A stretch of DNA of 64,000 nucleotides from Talaromyces rugulosus (taxonomy: Eukaryota > Ascomycota > Eurotiomycetes > Eurotiales > Trichocomaceae): contig NC_049566.1 in NCBI RefSeq assembly GCF_013368755.1, forward strand, positions 4,340,001 through 4,404,000, in the 5' to 3' direction. This document shows positions 55,563-64,000 of this stretch, in pieces. Both the position numbers and the translations under genes were made by a program. Under the pieces are notes generated by a model. That model was not told the origin of the DNA, made no database searches, and saw nothing but the letters and a program-made list of their open reading frames with translations. Each line of letters begins with the position of its first letter. Positions within the stretch are counted from its first letter, which is position 1.

Positions 55563-57202
55563 TTACGCTAATCGTGTGACTAGACCCAGCGCCCCCAGAA
55601 ATAGCAAACAACACAGCAGAAAGGGCAGCGGCATACCCCTCACGCCGTAACTCATGCCGACCGTGTAAACCCAGGCCCACGTCGGCCCATTGATGATGTT
55701 AGCGCATGTCTCGACGATCGAGATGCACATGTACAGTCGCGTTATTGAGCTGACATCGACCAGCCCCGTCACATATGACTTCAGCGCGTCGTGGAACCCC
55801 ACGGCCAACGCAAACATTCCCAACGCAACAAGGAAGGCGAGGCGGCTGCTACCTGAAGCGGCAATGATTGCCACCCCGCCTGCAGCTGCGAATAGGCTCC
55901 CGCGGATGATGTAGATTTGTTGCTGTCGCTGTTCTGACGGCCCTCCTCGGGTGCTGCTGCCCCGGGGTAAGTTCCGCGCAATAAAGGGAAGCACGGCGAG
56001 GAAGATGCTGCCGACGAAAGTTTCGGACGCGAGGATATACCCAGTAGTGCGCAAGGGCCACGCATAACGCTGACTCATCCACTGCTCAGTAATGTTGCGT
56101 ACCCCCATGCCACTTTCATGGACGAGAAATATCGCGAGAATGTGGGAGTGCTTGAGCATGAACGTCGAGTAAGTTGAGAATGATCGCAGAAGAGACATAG
56201 GCTGCCCAGCGAAGTGGTCAGTTTCAGCTGGGGGAATATCCTGGTTTTGGCTGTCGCTTTCTTCTCGTTTCTGAGACTCGGCCGGGTCATAAGATTCGGT
56301 TGTTCGAAGCAAATGATCTCCTTGATCAGACGAAATTTTCTGGTCCAACAAGTTGTCACGGTGATCTTTCAGCCAGAGAAGAACCGGTATGCAAAGACTA
56401 GTAAAAGTCAACCCTAGCCAGATTGGAATCCAAACACTTTCTCCAAGGAGATAGGAGCCACTCGTAACACCCAACACTCGCGATATCGACATTATGGACG
56501 TGAGACGAAAATAAATAGTGCTCCTAAATTTCAAGTTAGCAAGTTAAATTCCTTCCGAATGAGATGGAAAATCCAACGTACAGTGCGGAAGGAGCCGTAG
56601 CCTCAGCGATCAAGACCTGAGTAATTGTATTGAAAACCAATCTTCCTCCTCCGACACAGTCAAACAAACTCGCCAACCATATCAGGCGTATATCAAAAGT
56701 GTTGTAAAAGTAGCCTGGGGAGGAATTAGCAACTTCTAGACAATATAGACTGGTCTTGTAGAGATGCTTCATACATATCGTCAAAACGTAAAGTTGTGAA
56801 ACTATCCCACTCAAAACATTGACGAGCAAAATGATCCTCCGACTGACTCGTTCGCTCAGCGCGCTGTACGGAATCGCAAGAACCAATGCTTAAAGATATT
56901 AATAGGTTACTTGTAAGAGCTTCCAGCAAGCTTCACTCACTAGGGATGTAAAAGAAGAAAGAGTTCCATCCTGTCAACTGAGCAAGGCTGGCTTGAATTT
57001 GCGGGATCTTGCACAGTTCTTCTGGTACATTATTGCCCACGTCGATTAAACTGGGATTGTAGCTCTGGTAATAGGATCGACAGATTGTTGATTCGTACAG
57101 GCGCAGGCGAGGAACAATCGTTATGGCAGTGTTCATTGTCTGTAGTATTTTCAAGGCAGCGCAGAGACCAGCGACCCGCCAGAACTGGGGTTGGCTCTCC
57201 AT
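55563..57202 (-). CDS. Major facilitator superfamily transporter, candidate exporter of the RiPP locus
   Basis: Four exons: 56941-57202, 56775-56888, 56582-56714 and 55563-56523 (minus strand), in phase, give 489 residues. The 60 bp intron at 56715-56774 is also an open frame, so retention would lengthen the protein by 20 residues. The ATG at 57200-57202 (MESQPQFWRVAGLC) is used; the longer frame starts at a non-ATG codon. The protein shows about twelve hydrophobic segments in two halves. The loop-2/3 motif appears as 'PYSALSERVSRRIILLVNVLSG', 'RLIWLASLFDCVGGG' follows, and there is a charged central loop of about 70 residues. Substrate is unknown. Position next to a precursor/UstYa pair parallels the transporter of the asperipin locus, so peptide export is a reasonable guess. 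Confidence 0.85.
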
Positions 57203-57565
57203 TGTAGCACCGTACAGTGTTCTGGGAGCCGCAAATAGAAAAATAGCTGGATGTAAAGTGAGTGGAAAAGTAGGATTTTCCAAAATTAAACATGGAGGAG
57301 GGAAACGAGGTAAATATTCTTGGGCCGATGATTAAGCTGCACCGATCTGCGCTTTCCTGTCCCGCCCGCGCGGACTTGCCTCATTCCTTCTTCCTTCCAC
57401 CTCATCTACCTTCACTCTTTCTCTCCTGCTGCTATCGTCCTTGGCTAACCCTTTCCTAATCTGTGGGAGCCTTTATGAATCAATATTGTACACGGGTCTT
57501 AATGACAACGACGACGAGTATCACGGACAATTGAGCGAGTTAGCTGTTTGGGCGAACGTGCCACG
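57203..57565. promoter_or_regulatory. Divergent promoter region of two MFS genes
   Basis: 363 bp between two divergent transporter starts. It is pyrimidine-rich at 57380-57440. No gene is seen. Confidence 0.4.
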
Positions 57566-59150
57566 ATGAATGACAACGCGACAGCTGCTAAACAGGGCGA
57601 ATTCCCCACGGCACAACTCTTCTTGCTTGGTACGTTGCTCCATTGCAAAACCTCTCAATGGCGTATAAAACTCACCTTCATCTAGCGCTGTGCCGAATTG
57701 CAGAGCCCGTGGCGCTTACGTCGGTCTTTCCCTATGCCTACGATTTCATGCAGTATTTGCTGGGCGCCAAGACGTCAAATGCTGCCTTTTATGCCGGCGT
57801 ATTCATTGCAGTGTTCTCGCTCGCCGAATCCTTAACTGGCTTTTGGTGGGGAGCTCTTTCAGATCGCGTCGGAAGAAAGCCTGTCCTGCTGCTTGGCTGT
57901 GGAGGAACTATGATTTCTTTGTTCGTCCTGGGCTTCTCGTCGAACATATGGATGGCCGTGCTGGGGAGAGCACTCGGTGGTGCCCTGAATGGCAATATCG
58001 GAGTTGTTCAAACTATGGTCGGGGAAATGGTCACACGTCCGGAGCATGAACGTATGCTGTCCCTTTATTTCTCTTTTTATTGATATGGACGAAGCTAACG
58101 TAGTTAGCCCGAGCGTATGCCGTGATGCCCTTCTTTTTCAGTATCGGATGCACACTAGGACCCGCCATTGGAGGCTTTTTTGCCAGCCCAGCAGAGAGTG
58201 AGCTCCCTCTGTTTGGGAAAAGTCGACTTTTTCAGCAGTTTCCTTACCTTTTGCCAAATCTCATTTGCGCTGGAATGGTCTTCCTGACGATGCTCTTTGC
58301 CTCGGTGGCCTTGAAAGAAACACATCCCAATCTGCGGCACCGAAAGACAAAGTACGTTTTCTGGGAGCATCGCCATGATGAGTCTAGCGAGACACCACTT
58401 CTTTACCCAGTTAGCTCTGAGGTGGAAGAACCGTCATATGGGGCGACCAGCACCGGGGAGGAAGAACCACACCCTATTCCAGCTAGTTTTAATCCATTTA
58501 GAGGACTTGGGATAAACGTGTGGATGCTAGTGGCTGCAATTTGCTTGCTCAGCAGTCATACTGTTACCTATATCCAGCTTCTTCCTATTTTTCTTCGAGA
58601 CCCGCCCGACACCAGCGTTCCGCCGCACTATATGGGTGGAGTTGGTGGTCTCGGTATGAGTCTAACACAAGTTGGACTTGTAATGGGACTCAACGGTATT
58701 ATCGGGTTAGTAGTTCAACTACTTTTCCCTTTTTTTACGGAACGTGTCGGCATCCAATCGACCCTCCTGCTGGTGACCACACTGCACCCTATTTCATACT
58801 TTTGCGTACCCTACCTGGCATTCATTCCTACAAGCACATGGCGAACGATCGGCCTCTATACCTGGTTGACGATGCGAAACGTCTTCTCAACCTTTACCTA
58901 CCCAATTCTTTTGATATACATCAAACGGTGGACCCCAGATACTCTTATGCTTGGCCGCGTGAATGGACTGGTTGCAAGTGCTGGGGCAGCATGCCGTACA
59001 GTTTCACCGGCAGCGGCTGGCTTACTACAGACTATCGGTCAACATCATCATTTCAGTGCTTTGGCATGGTGGGGATCAGGAATAGTAGCTCTGGTTGCTG
59101 CTGTACAGTGCTGGTTTATCAACACTCCACCTGAGGAGGACAATGAATAA
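57566..59150 (+). CDS. Major facilitator superfamily transporter (YCR023C/ZIFL-like)
   Basis: Three exons, 57566-57629, 57686-58051 and 58108-59150, in phase, give 490 residues. The first exon ends in 'FPTAQLFLLALCRIAEPVAL', the N terminus characteristic of the fungal YCR023C/plant ZIFL-like MFS group. Conserved parts include 'GFWWGALSDRVGRKPVLLLGC' (MFS motif A), 'GALNGNIGVVQTMVGEM' and 'RAYAVMPFFFSIGCTLGPAIGG' (motif C type), then a 100-residue charged loop and the second six helices ending 'AGAACRTVSPAAAGLLQTIG'. Homologues transport small molecules or metal complexes in plasma or vacuolar membranes. It is probably a generic transporter and not necessarily part of the neighbouring RiPP-like locus. 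Confidence 0.87.
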
Positions 59151-60231
59151 AATTGAGTTACAGGTACTCAAAACCGTTCTCGCAATATCTTGGAATCTAC
59201 TGAACGAGTTATCAACAAATTGCATGTTTTGTTTTTAACTGAAGATCTTAATAATATAGTAAAATTATACATGATCGGTGTATACATTCGGAACATCCTA
59301 AAATTCGATATAGAATTCGGGGTTACCAAAAATCCCTTATTAGTCAATGTGTTTCAAGGAGAAAAATAAAGCAACATACATATGTATAGTTTCCATACTC
59401 TACCAAGTTGAATACCACCCTATTGACAACATTGAAGGGGCAATACGTCTACGCATGCATATTAAACGATGTGATTAACTGATCGCTTAGAATATGTGAT
59501 TCTCATCTACTGTATAGATATTAAAAGCTCATTTGTTTATTGGAATACTTATAAAGCCCTTGTATAGGCTAGTAGATTATTTATCCTTTACTTGAAATTT
59601 CAAGGCACAGGAACAAAGAGCATGTCTCCGAGGAACAAAGCATAGACTTCCTCCGTACATTGAAAGTTGGCAGAATTTGACAATTTTCACTTATGTGAAG
59701 AAAAACATTTTGTGTAACTATATTCTTGTGAAGCTTTGTGGATAGCAAGCTGGCCCTGTTCCTTAGCATAGAATTGGTGGTGCTGTCTGGTCACAAAGAG
59801 ACTGGTGCTTGTTCTTTTGTTTATTAGTATCTAGGTTTACATATGTATTTTGACTTCACAACATTTATTCCTAATTTCTGTGTTAATATTGAATTATGTT
59901 TTGCACACAACCCATGAGAACTAGATGTATGTGGTAAATACAAAGATTTCTTACAAACATGAATATAAATAGTCAGCACTCCTTACCAGTTGACCTCTGA
60001 AACCCTAGGTGTTTTAAAATAGATATGAAACTCTGTCTTTCGCGCCACTTGTTTCGAGAATCGACAAAGAATGTTTCATTCATGAAGATATGAAATGATC
60101 AACTTGCCCCCATGGGTATCTAGAGTGGTAGTTGGTCTCTGAATAATATTTATTCTTACTACGCTCCAAATCTTGTATCAGACAGCGAAGCATTTATTGC
60201 ACCAAAAAAATCAAATATCAAAAATCAAAAT
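59151..60231. other. AT-rich intergenic region
   Basis: About 1.1 kb, AT-rich throughout, with no recognisable gene or repeat. An A-rich leader immediately precedes the next ATG. Confidence 0.35.
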
Positions 60232-61533
60232 ATGTCGAACCTAGAAGATGACCTATATGTAGTGGACCCGGAGGGCGACACCATCATTGATATTATCAGA
60301 ACAGGTAATGAGGATGACATTGGGTGGGATTCGAGCGAAGAGTATGAATCGGACGGCTTCGATGAATATGATCCAGAAGGGGTGTATTTCCAGAAGACAG
60401 GCCGAGGATTACATTTAGATCCCGAAGACGACAGGGCCCCACCAGTACAAGAGGAATACGACCCAAGTGGAGAATTCAACACTTATCCGAATGACGACGA
60501 CCATGTTAGCGAAAATAATACCAACCCAGAGCCGGACAAGCCAAAGAAACTCCGGACCAGTTTCAAAGTATCTTCCACATGCTTGTCTATGGGATCAGGC
60601 TACTTCAAGGCCTTGTTTCGACACAGGATATGGACAGCAACCCAGCATGGCCGATATGAAATCAATGCCGCCTGGGGCTTCAAGGCTTTCAAGATCCTTA
60701 TGCAAATTGCCCATTTGCAGTTTATCAAAATCCCGGACCAGCTAGGTATCAACACCATGGTTAAGCTGGTCATGGCAGCAGACTATCTGATGATGATACC
60801 GCTTCTAAATCCTTGGATATTCCGCTGGGGGATCGAAAGCCCGTTACCGTGGACTGGTCGACATCGGCGCCTAGAAGATACCCAGAAGTATGATATGAAA
60901 TTACTTTATATTAATTTACAGCTAGGCTACGGTGGAGGTTTCCGGACTAGCTTCAACAAATTAATCACCCACTATGGCCCTTATTTTATGAATTTTGGTT
61001 TGCCAGTCCCTCAGAAACTTATTGGTATGTGCCAAGAAAATCCTTGTAACTTCACCATTAGCTAAAAAAAAAACAACTTCTTTTTAACAGACACTCTCAT
61101 ACACAGCCGGGAGCAGAAATTAAGAAAACTATTGTCCACCCTGCGTGATATCATCAATCTCTATGTCTTTGGCGCACATTCGGAGGAGACACCGAGGTGG
61201 TTCTCGACACAATGCAGAAACAACGTGTTCGGTCAGCTCATGATCCAACTCCACAATCGGGACATCTATCCTCGCTTGCCAGACCCTTCAGACGATCCAC
61301 GTTCTTATTATTATGTTGAAGGTTTGATAATGGCGTCGGTGTTTGAAATAGAAGCTACCGGGTGTAGAAGCGAAAAAGATAATGGCCCGTCCTGCTCTCT
61401 TCGCTGGGCTTTGCCGATGTTCCGAGAAATAGACCTGCCAGATAGTGATAAGCTTGGCGAATTTGTGCCTGGGTGGGAACAACGACAGTTGAAAGACGTG
61501 GGTGATGTATCGGAGAGGGCGGTATCGAGATGA
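60232..61533 (+). CDS. BTB/POZ-like domain protein
   Basis: Two exons, 60232-61024 and 61091-61533, with a 66 bp intron, give 411 residues. The first 105 residues are very acidic (for example 'DDIGWDSSEEYESDGFDEYDPEG'). The following segment 'LRTSFKVSSTCLSMGSGYFKALF' then 'HGRYEINAAWGFKAFKILMQIAH' and 'KLVMAADYLMMIPLLNPW' follows the fungal BTB pattern: 'f.vss..L...S.yF..ml', 'd.aF..ll...H', 'l..lA.ladky'. Such proteins are numerous in filamentous fungi and mostly uncharacterised. Some are adaptors of Cullin-3 ligases. The acidic head and the C-terminal 190 residues match nothing I know. Confidence 0.75.
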
Positions 61534-62325
61534 TACTACCGACGACTGGATAACAGCAAGGCATGAATGATTAGACTGCCATTTGTACTATACTATGTAG
61601 GCTTTTTCTTGTTTTTCAAAAGGGTTTGTACAGCTGCTTACGTGTACGTGTAGTTTTTTGTTGGTGATAGATTTATTGATATCGATTTTATTTCAAGTGT
61701 CTGGTGAAGCGTAGGACAGTTTGGTTTATTTGGTTTGTCCTACATCAAAACAATACCAAATATGAACATTGAAACAAAGAAAAAATATCCACACTCACAT
61801 CAATTAATATTTTATTTCAGCAAAGCACTTTCAGATAATAAGGATGTATATTCTTTACACTACTTATATGTGAAAGTAAGACAACTATATGTGCCCATAG
61901 TTAGAAGTTAATTTATATTAATATTTAGTACATTTTTTCTTTATTTTTCTTTATTCTTTCTTTATTATAAACAATACATTCACACATAGTAATACTAGCC
62001 ATTTTCACAAATATACTCACTTTCCTATCTCTTTCCACCCTATTAGGTCAGATGGCGACTCATCACAACAAAAGCCCCCGCCATGATTATGTGCCATGAT
62101 TATGTCGTTGAAGAAAAGTCTCGGCGAAGGATCACACAATTGCTTTGTCTCAGCTCACCGATCTTTCTCTTCTTCTGCTGCTGCCTGTCTCTTCCGCCTT
62201 CCTCAATTCTTCCCAACTCCACCATCCCCATTCCCATCCCCAGAATTCATCATCCTCACCCTCATCCTGATCCTCACAAGTCATCAAATATCTGCTCCCA
62301 TCTGGGGGCTTGCCTCCTTGGCAAA
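61534..62325. other. Intergenic region
   Basis: About 790 bp. AT-rich to 62030, then a C/T-rich leader (62150-62280) before the next gene. In-frame upstream codons before ATG 62326 exist but encode low-complexity Pro/Ser/His sequence that looks like untranslated leader. Confidence 0.4.
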
Positions 62326-63398
62326 ATGGAGAACCGTAGTTTCTTCATCGAAGCTACCCTCATGAGGGTCAAAAACATCTTTGATCTCACCCTTGATATC
62401 ATAAATGACCTCCAGTCTCTGCCCGGGAAAAAGATCGTCATCAGGCGGTTTCCCATCTCGCCTATCGATATGAACAAGTGGATTGAGGAAAATGGTCTGC
62501 CCAAGGGCTTGGAGTATGACATTACCGAGAACAGCATCTCTCTCAAGGTCGAAGAAGATGCCATCGGCAAGGCCATTCGAATGGCATTTCAAGAGGATTT
62601 TTTCCCTGTTGTCATCGACAAACTTCACCAGCACTTGCCACAGGAGACTTTTTCCACAAGCTACAATGAGCGTAAGTCTGATTCTCTCCACAACAACTCT
62701 TTGCAGTTTCGGAAATTCTAACATAAATGGCTGCAGCACACATTCTCGATGGCGAATTCGATGGCGACCTGGTCTGCAGTGATGGTCAGATCGACCAAGA
62801 GGGTTCTCCTGCTCCACGCATCGTAGTGCTTATTGGACCCGGGAACGAAATTGTTCATGGTGCAAACAAGTGGATTCGCGGTGGTGGCAAAAAGACAAAA
62901 TTCGTCCTTGGTGTTGAGGTGAGAGAACGTGCTCCAGTTGGCTGGTGCCCCTGGGATCTGGAAGTTCAAGAAATCGCCGAGATGGACTTGCAGGACCTGA
63001 CCAACGCCATCATCGACTATCATAAGAAGGAAAAAAAGCCGATAGTTGGTGTCATCAAACTCAGACTTTTCGTCATCACCAAGAATGAACTTGGCCTTTC
63101 TGAATCGGAGCTCGTCCCTGCGTGGACCTGCACGTTTGGTCCCAAGGAGTCGTACGAAGACGCCCTTGGCAACTTTGTTCCTAGTGGAATCAGGTCCCAC
63201 CTCAACCCAAGAATGTTGAGCATCAAACTGCCTGGAGAGATTGAAGTGGCATTGCCGTTTGTTGAGATAAAAGAAAGGGTAAAGGGAGCAATTGAAGAGG
63301 CGGAGAGGGGCAGAGCCTTGGTCATGGCAACTGAGGGCCTGAACTACACCATCATGACCCTAAGGGGTGGTCCTGTTGTCCCTCCTTTTCCTGTCTGA
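62326..63398 (+). CDS. Unrecognised conserved-looking hypothetical protein
   Basis: Two exons, 62326-62671 and 62737-63398, joined across a 65 bp intron (GTAAGT...CTGCAG) in phase, give 335 residues starting MENRSFFIEATLM. A longer frame reaches back to an ATG at 62083 but its first 80 residues are low complexity. Blocks that look structured are 'GKKIVIRRFPISPIDMNKWIEENG', 'VVLIGPGNEIVHGANKWIRGGGKKTKFVLGVEV', 'KKPIVGVIKLRLFVITKNELG' and 'SIKLPGEIEVALPF'. No signal peptide or membrane helix is seen. I cannot assign a family. The mixed strand-rich composition suggests a compact globular protein. Confidence 0.6.
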
Positions 63399-64000
63399 TA
63401 TCACTTCGGACCAACTGGTTGGATGGCCCTTCTGAGATGGACGCAGCTGGTGTTGTTTTCTTCTCTTTCTTCTTCTTTCTTTCTTGCTATGGAATCCCCA
63501 CTCTTCTTTTCTATGCTGCTTGGCCGACGGTGTGCTATATCAGTGCATCAGCATCTAGCTGTTGTGCCTTGTCAGCAAGGTTCTTTTCCGCTGCTCATTG
63601 CAGTGATGATATGCGTGTTTAATCGAGCTTGTTTTGTTTCTTTTCGTTTTTGTTCGCTGCAATCACGAGAACGTTCGTCTTGGCCGGCTCTGCTGCTCAT
63701 GCTGTATGTACCTGCTGGCCACTCTCTATATCGTTATGAATCAATGAAATGAATGAATTAACATATGAATGATGTCTGAAGGTAGTATCGTAGAGTCTGC
63801 TCTGTGGCGAGGCCGATCAGTGTTCAGACGGCAGCCGCGGCCGCGATTGGCGGGGCAGGCACGAGCCACAACACCAAAACGAGGCTGTGCGCACTGGTCC
63901 GACCTCGTTCTATTGAATATTATTTGCTCCTCCATCTGCAAAGTTTTTTCTTGTCGGTCCCGCGATTTCACATGATTCGGCGATTTTCCGGGGGGGAAAT
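63399..64000. other. 3' flank and window end
   Basis: About 600 bp. T-rich after the stop, then a GC-rich last 230 bp with a GCGGCCGCG-like motif near 63834 that may belong to the promoter of a gene beyond the window. No gene is called. Confidence 0.3.

Overview
This window reads as nuclear DNA of a filamentous ascomycete, most likely a eurotiomycete of the Aspergillus/Penicillium/Talaromyces kind. The genes carry many 50-75 bp GT-AG introns with CTAAC/CTGAC-like branch points, intergenic stretches are AT-rich, and the conserved genes (Atg17, SconB/Met30, kinesin-14 KlpA, coronin) have the lengths and sequences usual in that class. Genus and species cannot be settled by eye. Exon boundaries were derived by hand from frame continuity, splice consensus and family knowledge. 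Gene spans run from start codon to stop codon.

Layout. 0-10 kb: the tail of a SnoaL-like protein (1-455), a weakly UDG-like hypothetical protein (997-2346, minus), atg17 (3621-5291, minus) divergent from the sulfur-control F-box gene sconB (6307-8401, plus), and an MDR-type oxidoreductase (9029-10302, minus). 11-15 kb: sparse, with three small predicted membrane proteins. 15.8-24 kb: a group of cell-wall genes, namely a GT2 polysaccharide synthase (15845-19025, minus), a GH128 glucanase (20073-21146, plus) and a membrane-anchored GH16 glucanase (21728-23593, plus). 24-30 kb: a 1005-residue PLP-dependent group II decarboxylase and a PaxU-like protein.

31-41 kb is a decay zone. It holds two related RING-finger genes, an HPP-family membrane protein and an NAD(P)-binding protein that look intact. 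Among them lie a truncated inorganic pyrophosphatase paralogue, a fragment of a plasma-membrane H+-ATPase, a cytochrome P450 with stops and frameshifts, and a possibly frameshifted rhodopsin-domain protein.

41.5-49.5 kb returns to healthy genes: klpA and coronin, divergent, then an amidohydrolase.

50.9-59.2 kb is the most interesting part. A secreted precursor with fourteen copies of a Tyr-containing 10-mer, each bounded by Lys-Arg Kex2 sites (54061-54743), lies next to a UstYa-family (DUF3328) oxidase gene with two HxxHC motifs (50936-52171) and an MFS transporter (55563-57202), with a second MFS transporter beyond. This is the layout of a dikaritin-type fungal RiPP locus, such as those for ustiloxin or asperipin-2a, but with a core peptide I do not recognise. 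The window ends with a BTB/POZ-like protein and an unrecognised 335-residue protein.
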